Source: Spongilla lacustris (taxonomy: Eukaryota > Porifera > Demospongiae > Spongillida > Spongillidae). From it: a DNA stretch of 64,000 nucleotides. Below the pieces are notes generated by a model. That model did no database searches, was not told where the DNA came from, and saw nothing but the letters and a program-made list of their open reading frames with translations. Numbering within the stretch: position 1 is the first letter of the stretch; every line of letters begins with the position of its first letter. The stretch lies in NCBI GenBank assembly GCA_949361645.1, contig OX442421.1, positions 6,526,888-6,590,887 on the forward strand, read 5' to 3'. A program made the translations under genes and the position numbers. Of this stretch, positions 10,255 through 22,514 are shown piece by piece.

Positions 10255-10930
10255 AAAGATTCATGTATCAGAAAAACAAAAATTAAAATGATGCAGGATT
10301 AAATTGAGTAAAAAGGAAGGAAACATGGGATTATGGATATTCAGTATACAATTATAAATGGGGCAGCTGCATTGTCCACTGAAGAGCGTAAACACACAGA
10401 AAATGACCCCAAATGCAATGCCTTGGGGTGGTGTTGTATACCTCTGGTTGCAGAGTCGTATGGTGCTTGGGGAAAAGAAGCCATATATTTCGTTTAAAAT
10501 GCTTGCCTCTCGTCTTGCCATAACATTGGGCAAAACAAAATCAGCTGTGCTGTCTGAGCTGTACAGTAGGCTCAACCTGCACTTGGTAAGAGCGAATGCA
10601 ACAGCAATCCTTTCCAGGTGGCTCCCATCCTAAAATTTAATTAACTGTAGTGTGATTTAAGTATTGTGTGTATTACATATTCTGTTCAATTCCTGTTTGT
10701 GTATTGTTTCAATATTATTATCATTATTATTAATTATACAAATGGATAAATATTACATGCAGACCTACATTTAGCAAATTCATGCATGGTGCACTTAGAT
10801 AACTTGATTTGGTAAAAAATTAATGTAGGTCTGTAATATATGATAGTGTACAAAATTTCCATAATCCTTGTATTCTTCCTCTTTACTCAATTGTTGCATA
10901 TATTTTATTATATTTAGCCTTTAATACTCT
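10255..10930. mobile_element. Foldback MITE, family M2, split by a reverse-transcriptase tail
   Basis: The left arm (TTGAGTAAAAAGGAAGGAAA at about 10304) and the right arm (TACTCAATTG at 10885) belong to the M2 family seen complete at 55284-55588 and 61221-61502. They are separated by about 380 bp of coding remnant. The flanks of that remnant read AATTATAAATG (about 10348-10358) and AATTATACAAATG (about 10732-10744), an imperfect target duplication. Confidence 0.65.
10359..10735 (+). mobile_element. 5'-truncated retroelement copy inserted in an M2 MITE
   Basis: Contains CIPLVAESYGAWGKEA in broken frames, then a good LNLHLVRANATAILSRW tail ending at TAA 10631-10633. An untranslated tail rich in ATTATT follows. 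It is in the same family as 2811-3100. The near-identical 11-13 bp flanks support target-primed insertion. Confidence 0.55.
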
Positions 10931-11332
10931 AAAACAAATTGACATTAATGATTTATAATACAAAGCAGAGATTGGATTTGTTCGCATTGGCTGGGTCTTG
11001 TATCCCGATCCAAATGTCACACCACATTAGAAAGTATACATGTAACCACTTTCCGTTTCCAGTAGGCAAGTGCCGCCTGTAACTGCTTTGGTCAAACACT
11101 GGAGTACCAAGTCTTTGGGGTGGACACTGTCAAGGGATTCCCCCGACATAATAGAAGAGATACAGTGTCATCCCTGGAATTGACTCACTTGCCCATTTAT
11201 AAATACAATAATAGTTAGGGCACCACAAATCATGGTGGCGATTGAGTCAGCATAATAGCAATTACATTCTAACATACACATGCAGCATGAATAACAAGTC
11301 TACTTGCAATTCTGTTGAATACCTCAAGTGCC

Positions 11333-11794
11333 TCATTCCCACCAACATCCATAGGCTTCTAAAACTAAGGCAATGCAGAGACATCTCTTGTCACCACATG
11401 TTTGGTCATTTTTGATGTATTTTTGTAACTCTCCAAAAAAGCTTGTTTGCTGATCCTGAAGAGACAGTGGAGTCATTGACTGGATGAATGACCTTGGGAT
11501 TGAAAGTGGCAGAATGAGGGATAGACCATACAAGGAGTGCTGGGAGGGTGGACTATCGAATAGACCTTGGACAGAAATATGGTCACCGGGATCGACAAGG
11601 TTATTTAACAGTGTTACAGTATTCTTCAAATGAAAGGTTCTAAAGACAGAGAAAGGAACTCTTAAAGAGCATGGCTCACTGAGGCAATGTGGCTGGTACG
11701 GAGAACAAAAGTCTAAACCATCATGGCGTAAGCTTAGCCGAGCTTGTCTGGTGGCTGCATGAGGCAGGTAGGTGCAATTCAGCACATAGTTCAA
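11333..11794 (-). pseudogene. Reverse-transcriptase element fragment, C-terminal region
   Basis: A 153-codon open frame. The start (PHAATRQARLSLRHDGLDFC) resembles the region after the polymerase domain in non-LTR reverse transcriptases, where a QA-L-L---GGLG motif is usual. The end reaches VLEAYGCWWE, the counterpart of ESYGAWG in the two + strand fragments. Further - strand remnants continue to about 11000 with many stops. Confidence 0.5.
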
Positions 11795-12309
11795 AACACA
11801 TCAGCGTCAATGGAGTTGAATGCATTGATAACCAACCAAAATGGCATTGTACAACGTGCTACTTGAAATGAGCAAACTTACAAAAGCTGCCATGTAGCCA
11901 GTCCCAATAAAAGGCAGGGCTATGATGAGGAATAGAGATCATGCTTAGATAGGTATGATAAGCCCTCCTTTGCTGGCACTGGCCATCTCTAAAGCTTCAG
12001 AGCACTATTAAGTGCAAGCACCATCATCAAGGTACTATGCGTTGAAAAAGCTGCATTGTTATCCAATGATTGGGGTGCTGTCCATAGCACCAGCTTACCA
12101 AGGTCAAGAGTTCTGGGAATATTACCCAGGACTGCTTGCCAATAAAGATGAGGTTAAGCGCCTTTGCATGTCAATTTTTATAATGATACTGTAACACAGT
12201 GCCTGAGACAAGTGGATAATCTTTTCAACACCCCCAAGGCTGGTAACACCACATCAGTAGGGTTGTCTATCTCCCAGACATGATCTCCTAATATGTACAC
12301 ACACTCTAC

Positions 12310-12531
12310 ACATCCCTTATAAACACACACTCCCTCACACACACACACCCCATGTACAAACCCTCTCTACACACTACAACACACCCTCTATGCACAATCC
12401 CTCACACACTCACTCTACGCACCCCTTCTACATACACACTCTCTCTACACATACCCCTTGTGCACACCCACCACTCCTTCACACCCACCTCCATGTACAC
12501 ACCCTCTCTGTGCACACTCCCTCACATGTGT

Positions 12532-12602
<71 letters not shown>
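12310..12602 (+). repeat. CA-rich and (AC)n microsatellite
   Basis: A degenerate ACAC/CTCTAC-rich stretch ending in a pure (CA)n run at about 12537-12602. Overlapping open frames are low-complexity artefacts. Confidence 0.9.
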
Positions 12603-12605
<3 letters not shown>

Positions 12606-13555
12606 AGAAGAAAATGTTACACCCTGACATGTGCCATTTTGCATGACGTCATGTTGCTCTATTCCTTTGTCCTCACAGGTAGCAAGTCATATCTGGATGA
12701 ACATATGTAAAACCAATGTCTAAACCAAAATTCCTGGCTTACCCACAATAGCAACCCTGCTCACTTGATAATTAATCTGGCTGTGCATGCACTGGTGAAC
12801 ACAACCACAGCTGTGCATGGCGCTTTTAGTAAAGTAGGGTATACAGCTGGACTTTTGCATCTACTGCCTTTTCAATAGATGCAAATTTGTGTCTACTGTG
12901 TACAATCGGTTATGAGATGGGAGATTGTGTGTAGGGTGTGGCAAGTTTAGACTGTACAAAGTGTAGGAGCAGTTATGATGAGTGCGTGTAAACAAGCAAG
13001 GATGTTGCCACTGTTGCCTATATCTTTCCATTTAATGCACAAATTCTGGTATACAACTATCAACATGTACCTTGCACCAACTCAATACATACTCCCGACC
13101 TGTGATTCAGTCATTCAGGTTAGGTTCATTAATTTGAAGTATGATGAGAGTTGTGGTGTAGGGACAGTTGTGGTGAGTGATGGAGTGTGGAGTTGTGCCA
13201 GTTTGGCATTGTTTAGACAAATACTGCATGGTCATCTTCTCAAGAAGTCAAAATCACAATTGCCGCAGTGTACATAACACTACTATGCATTCTTACAACC
13301 TCATGCCAATTCGTCATGACTAAACCCCTCTCACTACGAGGACCATCCATTCATTTTGTAATCGTAATTGTACCCTGACTACTATAAGTGCTTATACTTT
13401 TTAATGAAGTGCGAGTTTACTACGCAATAACCACTACTAGAACCGCATTGACGCCGTACCGGGTTTGACTGTATTAATTGCCTTTTCACTGACTTTGATA
13501 CAGAGAATTCTACTTATACTTACAATAAAGTCTCGCATTAAAAGGAACTGTTTAG

Positions 13556-13598
13556 CGATTGAAGTCAGTTGGGGGTGGGACCAACTTTGAACTGGCGA
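13556..13598 (+). promoter_or_regulatory. Conserved block upstream of the GT92 gene
   Basis: GAAGTCAGTTGGGGGTGGGA and its continuation are identical to 32529-32567, upstream of the other intact GT92 copy, although the adjoining sequence has diverged. Weaker similarity extends about 190 bp further upstream (AAGTGCGAGTTT, TTGACGCCGTACCG). By position it is promoter or 5' UTR. No TATA box is evident. Confidence 0.45.
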
Positions 13599-13616
13599 GT
13601 CGTCGACAACAGACGC

Positions 13617-14711
13617 ATGAATCTAATTCGTTACTTTCTCGTTTTAGTACTAGTGGGAGCATTCGTTGTTGCTTTGTTGAGTTATCGCTTCATTTTGCAA
13701 GCTAAAATCGCCACAGTGACTCTGAACAATCCGGTACAGCTACCAAGATATCGATTCAGTGTAGAGTCAACACTTCCTACTTTGAACTACGATGCGATAG
13801 CACTGCCCCACAACACAACGGCTACTCCAAGGCATTTGGGCGGTTTTACTACATCTCTTCAGGGCAGTACAGAAGTTAGCACCCAGGCCTCGATTAAATG
13901 TACCTGGTGGAAGACGTCAACAACATCGCCATATTTCCTCACGGCTGTCCTATTGGTTCGTATATACTATACGGACTTGGCCGGCCTCACTTCGAGAGAG
14001 ATGCTGCAATGGCTCCACTACCTCAAGTATGCTGGGGTCGAGCACTTGTACGTGTACGACGCGTATGTGTTCGGTAACGAATCACAGAGCCGCATCCTGG
14101 CACCGTACGTACAAGAAGGCTATGTCACTTACGTCGACTGGAGCCACAGGGCATCTCCGTATTCTATTGACGGGACTCAGTTGACAGCTTACCAAGATTG
14201 TATTACACGGTGGGGTAAAGTTTCGGTTTGGCAAACTGCTATCGACATTGACGAATACCCGTTTAGCCCAAAAGATCAGAAACCAGGCTTTATGACCAGA
14301 TTTATAAAGTCCTTTGCCAAGCAACATCCCGAAGTATCAGAGATCACAATGCAGAACTACCTCTTCCTCGGGAAGCCCCTAAATGATAAGGAGCAACCTT
14401 TTCTGTTTGGTAGATTGTGGAGAAGGACGCGTAAACCCGGAAACTACCTGGTTAAGCCAGTTTACAAACCTGCTCATGTAATTTCAGCACAGGTCCATCA
14501 CAACGCATTGGGTCAAGGCCAAACATTGGACGCCCCGGATGAGCAATTTCGAATAAACCACTACTGGGGTGCAAGGCTCCAAAACTGGGGTGAGGATACG
14601 GCTGAAATAATTAATATCACGGAAGAAGACAGATCTATGGAGACCATCTTGCGAGAGATTACTAGCTGTTTCAAGAACAAAGATGACCTTTATACAAAAC
14701 GGTGGAACTAG
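13617..14711 (+). CDS. GT92-family glycosyltransferase (intact, intronless)
   Basis: 364 residues. A single N-terminal membrane anchor at about residues 5-25 indicates a type II Golgi protein. A Ser/Thr-rich stem reaches to about residue 100, then the catalytic GT-A domain: LTAVLLVRIYYTDLAGL, MLQWLHYLKYAGVEHLYVYD (129-148), LAPYVQEGYVTYVDW, the DxD-type AIDIDEYPF (208-216), MQNYLFLGK and NHYWGARL (314-321). Family members transfer galactose or similar sugars to N-glycans or other glycans. I chose ATG 13617 because the paralogue at 33493 starts at the equivalent codon; an in-frame ATG-like start at 13569 lies inside the conserved upstream block. The gene is about 93 percent alike to 33493-34581 by eye. 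The lack of introns suggests amplification by retroposition or an intronless ancestor. Confidence 0.88.
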   Translation: MNLIRYFLVLVLVGAFVVALLSYRFILQAKIATVTLNNPVQLPRYRFSVESTLPTLNYDAIALPHNTTATPRHLGGFTTSLQGSTEVSTQASIKCTWWKTSTTSPYFLTAVLLVRIYYTDLAGLTSREMLQWLHYLKYAGVEHLYVYDAYVFGNESQSRILAPYVQEGYVTYVDWSHRASPYSIDGTQLTAYQDCITRWGKVSVWQTAIDIDEYPFSPKDQKPGFMTRFIKSFAKQHPEVSEITMQNYLFLGKPLNDKEQPFLFGRLWRRTRKPGNYLVKPVYKPAHVISAQVHHNALGQGQTLDAPDEQFRINHYWGARLQNWGEDTAEIINITEEDRSMETILREITSCFKNKDDLYTKRWN

Positions 14712-15835
14712 CTAAGTACACTACTATGACATAAATATTAATTTATTCGCCTTCGCACAACGTTGACAACTAAATTCACTATTACTGCATGAGCATTAAT
14801 AATTCACAGTCGTCTGCGATCTACATGTATCGACTCGCAAACAGGAAACGAATAACGCCTGCAATGTACCCTGCGTCAGGCTGCGTGTGAATTAATGCTT
14901 TTAAAACGTAAGTGGTAAAAGTGGTAAAAAAGCTAGCATGATTAGTCTCGTTCCTAGACCCACATACGGCAGTAGCGGACGGATTACATCGCGAATGCAT
15001 ATCAGGCGTAAAGTATGTTAGTGTATGACTGAATATGTATTGCACCCACACATTAGCCTAATGTACAGCTTCTCCCCCCCACCAAAAATGTGCAAACCTA
15101 GCATGAATTTTAGAAGAGCATTGAGAAAGTAAATGGAAAATTGATGCTTGGTCGACCGCTATACATGTAGGTGCATGTAGGCATTGCAAATCGCTTTATT
15201 CCAAACAATGAATGAACAGCCAAAGCTTGAAATAAACATAATCAGTACAGCAAAGAGGGCTACTTGCAAGGTGGCGGCAAAAAACAACGCAAGCGTGCAG
15301 CAGACAGCTACACTCTGGTTGGGGCACGCCCCTCATTTAGCTTGAGTTGTTCCGATTTACAAAAAAAAACTCGCTAAAAGCATTCCTCGCTTTTAGACAG
15401 ATAGAAATTCCACTCCTGAGGCCAGACACACTCGATTTCCAATTTTATGCTCTTTGTCATTAAGATCGTGGGCAATTTTTACACGCTCCTCCATCTCGAT
15501 CGGGTATCTACAGAGCCAATGGTTGAACGATCTCCAAAGCGAATGAAAAATGAAGTCTAATTTTTTAGTGTAACATTTTTCGAGTAGAACGTTTTATACA
15601 CCATTGAATGCGAGGACCAGAAGGCGCAATGGAACGACTACATGTGGGTTAAAACCGCATTTTTTTAAAACCATGAATTCATTAAATTCATTTTCATGCG
15701 ATATTTGACGTCACATGAATCCAGGAGTTCATAATGGTGAGTGAATGCGAAATGCAGTTACGAAAGTATGTTTTGAATACTTTGAGAAGTTTGTAAGACA
15801 AAATCAATATAAAATTATTATAATTATATATATAA
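14712..15835. other. No gene seen; half of a TAGTCTCG foldback element
   Basis: At 14942-15005 ATTAGTCTCGTTCCTAGACC and a nearby GGACGGATTACATC match one arm of the foldback at 20802-20915, but the second arm is missing. The rest is AT-rich without a supported exon. Confidence 0.5.
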
Positions 15836-16034
15836 TTAACCCTTTGGGTGGCAGATGTGTATATCTACAAGGTACTTCATGCATGCACACGTTTGCGTGG
15901 AACATGTTAGTATGTTTTGAAGGCCAGTGTCATATGGAACACGACAAAATTGATGCAGATTGCAACCACAATCTGGTTGTGGGAGCAGAAACAAATATCA
16001 ATCTATTAAAAAGTGGGTGGTTTGTAGGATTTTG

Positions 16035-16175
16035 AAGGTGTGAAAATGAAGATTTTTGAAATGGAATAATCCGTCCTTAATGTATCTTTAGGATGATACG
16101 CATTTCATGTGGTAAGTACAGGACATTTTCAAAATAACATCTTGTTTGCTTACTTTTTTACACCTTCAAATCCGA
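16035..16175. mobile_element. Small foldback element
   Basis: TTTGAAGGTGTGAAAA on the left is mirrored by TTTTTTACACCTTCAAA on the right, around a centre with GGATGATACGCATTTCATG. The homologous copy is at about 44522-44665. Confidence 0.6.
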
Positions 16176-17316
16176 TTATAAATTAAAAAACTCATCATTC
16201 CTTATATGTGGATGTAATGACATTGCAAGCTATAAAAATGATTTCCCAACAATTGCTATCATCACCCTAATACACAAACATTAAAATTTAATACACTAGC
16301 TATACATTTTGGCCGAGTCCTGCCTCCTAAAGCTAGTGCGGGTGGAGCTCTTCCCCACCTCCTCCCCAGCCGACTCCTCCAGGTCATGCATGGTCAGCAT
16401 CCTGTTCTCATCAAGGTGAAGAGCAGCTTGGGAGGCCGCCCTGAAGACAGCACTCTTGATGTTACCACCACTCATCTCAAAGTGGGCCAGCTTCTCAAAG
16501 TCCACATCAGCAGCCAATGGCGTCTCTTCTGGGATAAGCAGCTACATCGATGTGTGTGTGTGTGTGTGGTGTATGGTGTATGTGTAATGTGTGTGGGTGT
16601 GTCGTATTTATGAGTGCACGTACATGTAAACATGTGTGTGCATGTCAGTGGAAATGCACATGATTGTATTCATGCATGAATGGAACATTGCCATTCAGAA
16701 TGTATGCACAATCATGCACACACACAGGCCCTGCACACAGCCTACCCTCCATAGCTTGGCTCTCAGCTTATATGGAGGGACATCAAACTGGAGCACAAAC
16801 TTGAGCCTCCTGAAGAAGGCTTTGTCAATGTTGTCAATCAGGTTGGTAGTGAGGATAATGATCCCGGGGAACCGCTCAATGTGGTACAGGAGCACACCCA
16901 CATCCACATTAGCATATCGGTCAGTAGATGTACTGGGGATGAGAGGGGTGAAGGAAGGAGGAGGAGGAAGGGAGGGGCATGATTTAATTTCCCTGTATAT
17001 CATATGAACATATCAGCCCTCTCACATTATTACATCTTTCAATCGTATGATCGTCTCTGTCACATGATTACTCCCTACATCATATGATTACCTCATCCCT
17101 GCTACATGATTACCTCATCTCTGCCACATGATTACCTACCTACACCACATGATTACCTCATCTCTGTTCTTGCCCCAAACAGTCCTTCAGCTTCATCAAA
17201 GACCGGTATGGCGTCAGAGTGTCTGGCTTCCTCAAATATGGCATCAATGTTCTTTGTACTCTCTCCTACCCACTTGCTGAGCAGTTCAGCACAGTTGATC
17301 ACCTGTGTGTATGGGC

Positions 17317-17324
<8 letters not shown>

Positions 17325-17396
<72 letters not shown>
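17325..17396 (+). repeat. (TG)n microsatellite in intron, copy A
   Basis: A pure TG run of about 36 repeats. The same intron of copy B has a shorter run (45734-45789) followed by an impure extension. Confidence 0.95.
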
Positions 17397-17397
<1 letters not shown>

Positions 17398-18583
17398 ATG
17401 TATGTATGTGGCATACAAAGGTTCAGGTATGTGTGAAGACATGGGGATGGGGATGAGGTGGTGGAGGTATGGGAACATGCAAGCTAACCTTGAGGGGCTT
17501 TCCCACTTCATAGCCCAAGGCCTCTGCAGCCTTCGATTTGCCTGTACCTGGGGCTCCATGAAGCAGTACAGTGATGCCCTGGCAAGGAAAAGGATGGGGA
17601 GGAGGGGAGGGGGGGAGGGAAAGAGAGGGAAGGGAGAGGGAATAGGGTGGAAGGAGGAGGAGGAGGTAAGTGGAGATCAATCACCTTCAAGGTTTGGTAT
17701 CCATACCTGTTCTCCATGAGTTCTAAATCCCCACTGGCCAAACAGGATCGACCTGATCAGAAAATATCAAATCAGTTGCATTAATCAAGCATCCCATCCT
17801 ACCCCCACCCCCTACCCCACTCACACTCTCACATCACTAATATCACCCAGGTAACACTCACCAGCAAAATGAAACACAAGCACAACATGCTGGGTGTAAC
17901 ATTAAAATACTTCAGCTGTGATGGCCCATGCATTATTAGATCATGTTACATTAATGTTGTTTACAGGTTAACAACTAGAGTAACCTAGCTATTAAAATTT
18001 AGTTAGCACAAAAATGACCAGTCACCACTACCATATGCAATAACCGGTTACAGCCTCTCCCACCGCCTCCCCCCCCCCCCCCCCCCCTTCCCCCCACATT
18101 ATATTGTACACAAAAAAGTACCATATAAACATTTAATCAACACATTGCCATTTGATTAAATGGCCAAATAATCAACATTGGTGCCTCGTGTGGCCAAATG
18201 TGGGAAATTACATGTAGCTCCAACTTGATTAATGATGTGATGAAAGCACAGCATTGATCACATTGACCATACAAATCATGTTATATGTTTGATGGTATCG
18301 ATTGAACACAGCCACTTGATTAACAAGTACTGTGGCCACTTACTGGCAGATTCAATACACCTCAGCAAGGCTCTGTGCTTAGGGAGCCACTTGTGGCATT
18401 TTTGACACTAGTCAATGCTAGGCTAGAATCACCAACCTATCACAACATGGCTACTTGCCTTGCTTTCTCAAACTGCACAATCTCCTTTAGTGTCTTGAGG
18501 AGGTCATCAGGAACTATGATCTTGTCCAGGCCACAAGATGGGACCACTCTTCTGTGGAAATCCTAATCAAAGGAACAATGGCA

Positions 18584-18648
<65 letters not shown>
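18584..18648 (+). repeat. (AC)n microsatellite in intron, copy A
   Basis: About 32 AC repeats. The homologous site in copy B (about 47054-47092) is shorter and interrupted by a TAC. Confidence 0.95.
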
Positions 18649-20801
18649 CAACTGTTGTTCAACGTGTAGTGCCTCTTTATTTATAAGTAAGAGATAAAAG
18701 GGAAAGAAAGAAAACGTAGGGTTGGGGATGAGGGATGAGGGATGGCAGGTGTGAGATGGGGGTGAGGGGTGAGGGGGTTGATGAAAAAAGGAAGGGAGCT
18801 AGGGGTAAAGCAAGGAAGCTAGAGTCAAAGGCAAGACTTGAGGGTAAGTACCTCACCTTCATCCTAAGCCTTCCCCTCAGTTGGAGGTTGGCTCCCTGGA
18901 GTAGGTCGTGCTGATGGACCACAGGATTGTCTCCATCGCGAGACACTGCAATCGACAGAGCCGAGAGGACAGCATTCTTAATAAAGCCCCCCGCCAGTTC
19001 AAAGCGAAGGGCAAGCTCGTTCTAAAGCAGCAGGACAGAGAACAAGGCCAAATGGACGTGCACACTTGTGGTCCCAGCTCCCTACCAGGTCCACACCACT
19101 GTCCAGCTTCATGGCCTCTGGGATGTGGGACTCCCATATGCTCTTCCTCAGTATGTGATCAGGCTGACGGAACTCAATGGCTATCATGATGCATCTGTGC
19201 ATGGCTTCATCAAGATCATATGGCCGGTTGGTCGCCATGATGATGAGACCATCATGTCTAGAGGGTGTGGTTGGGGGGGGGGGGGGAGAGTGTGAAAGAA
19301 GGAGTTGTACAGCTGAACATGATATTACCATATAGTGAGACTAAACGAAGTGTGTGATATTACTGTTACTATGACAGGGGAATAAAAGTTGGCCAATAGT
19401 GACATGTGATTTTGTGAAGGTAACCACTCAAATGGATCATTTCATTGCTGCTCAAAACTATACTACATTCTATCATGGGACTTGCTCGTGCTTCTTTTTA
19501 CCAGAGGAACACACACAAACATAATTATGTATAGATCATAATAGTTATACACATATATATCCCTCAATGGTAAATCCCTCTCAAGAAGCAAATGCCACAC
19601 TACAAGCTTGAACCTTGGACTGTCAAACAACTTCTGAAATCATAGTCATTCCTTTAAATATTTACCTCGAGAAGATATTATTCACAAGGTGTAAAGTTAA
19701 ATATATAACATGCATATGTTCCAGGGGTTACCATCCTGGTCTGCATTTAGATCCCTTCCAGCAAGTAAATGACAAGGTAAACTACAGCTGGGGCCCTATA
19801 ATCCTCCCTCTCAATGAGTAGCTAACTTATAGTAAATATAAATTACCCAAAACTCTCTAAATATGCATGGTAGTGTGTGCAAACCTCTCTATCTCTGTCA
19901 GCAGGGTGTTCACATCATGGCCGCCTTTCTCTCTGGTCTCAAAGATGGCTTCACACTCATCGAAGAACAAGATGGCGTCATTGATCTTGGCCTCACGAAA
20001 TATGAACTTGAAGTTCTCCCCGGCAGTCATGCTTCCAAGGGAGGGGAAGTTGATCAGAAGGACCTGTACTCAAATGGGAAGGAGAAGTGATGACCTCATA
20101 GCAGTACCCAAAAGGTTATAGGGGGAGTGGCCAACCTTCTTGCCTAACTTGTTGGCCAGGGCATTGGCCATCATGGTCTTCCCCGTGCCAGGGGCACCAT
20201 GGAAGAGCATCACCATCCCTGCCCCATAGGTGATGGCATCATCCAGACCCATCCTCTTCCTGCAACGGTCAAAGTTGCTGACTGTACTGAATATGAGGTT
20301 TTTCTGGACCTTACTGAGGACAACCTAGTGGGTGTGGTCATGTGAGTGCCACCAGAGAAGTGGGCGTGGATAAATAACATGAAGAAAGTGAGGAGGAGAG
20401 GGGAGGAGGGGGAGGAGGAAGGGGAGGGGCATGTGTCTCTACATGAGAGAAGGGGACTATCGTATGTATGGAAGAAGTTAGCTTTATGAAACGATCAAAC
20501 TGACCTGCTCAAACTTGGTCTTGGGGTAGTAGAGGTGTATCTCAGAGAACTCTGTGTCCAGCCCCACACAGAAGTCCAGCATGCGACAATCCATCTCGAC
20601 TTTGGCTGAGGTCGGGTCACCAGTGAGCCCTGCATTGTTCACAACTAGCATCCCTTCCTGGACAAGGGTACCCGACTTATAAAAGTATGTTCTGTGCTTG
20701 ATCTGGTCTTGTAAGGTAGTGCAAAACAGATGCAGGAGTTCTCCAATGGTAGCACACCCTGTCATTCCAGAGCTGGGCTGGCCCATCTGTGCATGTGGCA
20801 T

Positions 20802-20915
20802 TAGTCTCGGCCCCAGACCCAACGGACGCAGCTGCGGATTGATTACATCACCACTACGCGTAGCGGTGATGTAATCCATCCGCAGCTGCGTCCGTTGGGT
20901 CTGGGGCCGAGACTA
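20802..20915. mobile_element. Foldback element with 9-bp target duplication (TAGTCTCG family)
   Basis: 114 bp of nearly perfect palindrome with arms of 57 bp and two mismatches around CTACGCGTAG. Flanked by ATGTGGCAT at 20793-20801 and 20916-20924. Copy B of the segmental duplication has the uninterrupted site (TGTGGCATGTGTG, about 49231). It sits 16 bp inside the intron from the acceptor of exon MGQPSSGMTG. A 9-bp duplication is typical of Mutator-like elements. Confidence 0.92.
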
Positions 20916-21145
20916 ATGTGGCATGTGGTGTGTGTGTGTGTGTGTGTGTATATGCAGGTGAGTTAATGAGAGTGGTGTGCAGATCATGTGCACACCATGT
21001 GAGCATCACGTGATGAACAGTAATACATTTGTAATGTTGCAGTGACACCACTTGCCTTGTTGGGCTGTATCACAAACCCAATCAAAGTTAGGAGGATGTT
21101 CTTCTCAAGCAAACAGAGCCCTCTTGACTCTACCATCCTCTCCAG

Positions 21146-22514
21146 CAGGGCCGCCGAGAGGGGGGGGCCGGGGGGGCTGCTGACCCTGGGGCCCGTAGTT
21201 AAACATGGGGCCCGGGCCGCCCGGCTGGTCACTTTTATTGTGTGTGATTGATGTTTTGTTTTGATAGTCTATTGCGCAGGCGCAATAAAATTGTATATGT
21301 TGATTACGTTCCGTGCGGAATAGAATGTATAATTCATATACCGTATATAATTTCAAAATGTACAAGCGCATGCAAGTCCGGGTGACAGAAAAGAAAGGAA
21401 AGGACTGTAACAGATTGAGAACCGTGACCCTATACCAAAAAACATAAAACTTTGAAATGTTTAGGATTCGTCACATAGCTAGGGACAACGATCGCGCGAC
21501 CTACATAACGATAAAAATGATAGTTTGTCATTTAAATCAATAGGAATTAGTCTTGGACTGATTGGCTACATGTACATGAAATTCAATGGAAGTAATTTCT
21601 ACATGCAAGGCCAATTAAATTCTTAATCGAATGCCAGAGCATTTCTTGCAAGGGCAGGTCCCCGTGCTAAAGTCACAGATCTCTACTTAGATGGTTGACT
21701 CATACATAGTTACATAGTTTACTAGTTAAATATTGAAATTTGTGTTTAACATGTGTATTGTGAGGTTTGAATATAATCATTCCATTTTGATTTATAATTC
21801 ATGTAATAATTTGTCTCCATATATTTCTGCTGATGCATGGTGAGGCGAAAATGTTTTCTCAGGGGAAATGCATGTATTTCATATTTGGTAGCTTTTATTG
21901 GAGGCTCGCCAAGTAACAGTACAAAGGGGGATACAAAGGACTGCTCATCGAGACGTTACTTCATTTTCAAAAGTTCTGAACCATGGCGTAGTTCACTGTG
22001 CTCAGTGTCTCATCAGTAGAGAACAACTGTATTCAGTTGTACACCATGGTCCATAGGCCTTTTATTTGTACTGCAAATGCATGTTATTGAATTGATTATG
22101 TACTTATACCGGTATCATTCGTGAGATCTGAGTAATCCCAGGATTGTCCTGATTTATGCTTTGTGCACAAGCAATCTCAGGATTGCGCTTCCAATCCATG
22201 GTTTGTACCCCAAACCATGGATCCAGGGTTTGCACGGGATAATCCCTGGATTGCGTAAATCCATGCTTTTCGCGTAACACAATGTTACATATACCGTAAT
22301 CATACCCGCATGCACGCAGTATGTGTTTTTAATTTACACCATGCACTTGCATGAACTAACAACAAATGAACCAATACACGAAAGCGATATATTTTCACCC
22401 TGCATGGTGTTTTATATACATACATATGTACCGCACCCATCCCAATGGGGACCATTAATGGGGCCCGGAAGGACTATATAGCCCTGGGGCCCGTGCAAGC
22501 TCTCGACGGCCCTG
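21146..22514. mobile_element. Non-autonomous hAT-like element in an exon of the AAA+ gene copy A
   Basis: Terminal inverted repeats CAGGGCCGCCGAGAG and CTCTCGACGGCCCTG, with an 8-bp target duplication CTCTCCAG at 21138-21145 and 22515-22522. Copy B has a single CTCTCCAG with no insert (about 49439-49446). Both the TIR form CAGGG and the 8-bp duplication are hAT hallmarks. 1369 bp, no transposase ORF. The interior contains a palindrome around CCATGGTTTG and CAAACCATGG (about 22196-22225). Confidence 0.95.

Noticed and set aside
12975..13277. 100-codon ORF
   Set aside because: No family resemblance, no splice context and no paralogue; not above chance level.
16296..16613. AAA+ gene as ATAD3
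   Set aside because: An early impression from the lid motif. Two complete P-loop modules and no membrane segment between coiled coil and ATPase argue against ATAD3.
17299..17559. His/Thr repeat protein from the (TG)n tract
   Set aside because: Microsatellite artefact inside an intron of the AAA+ gene.
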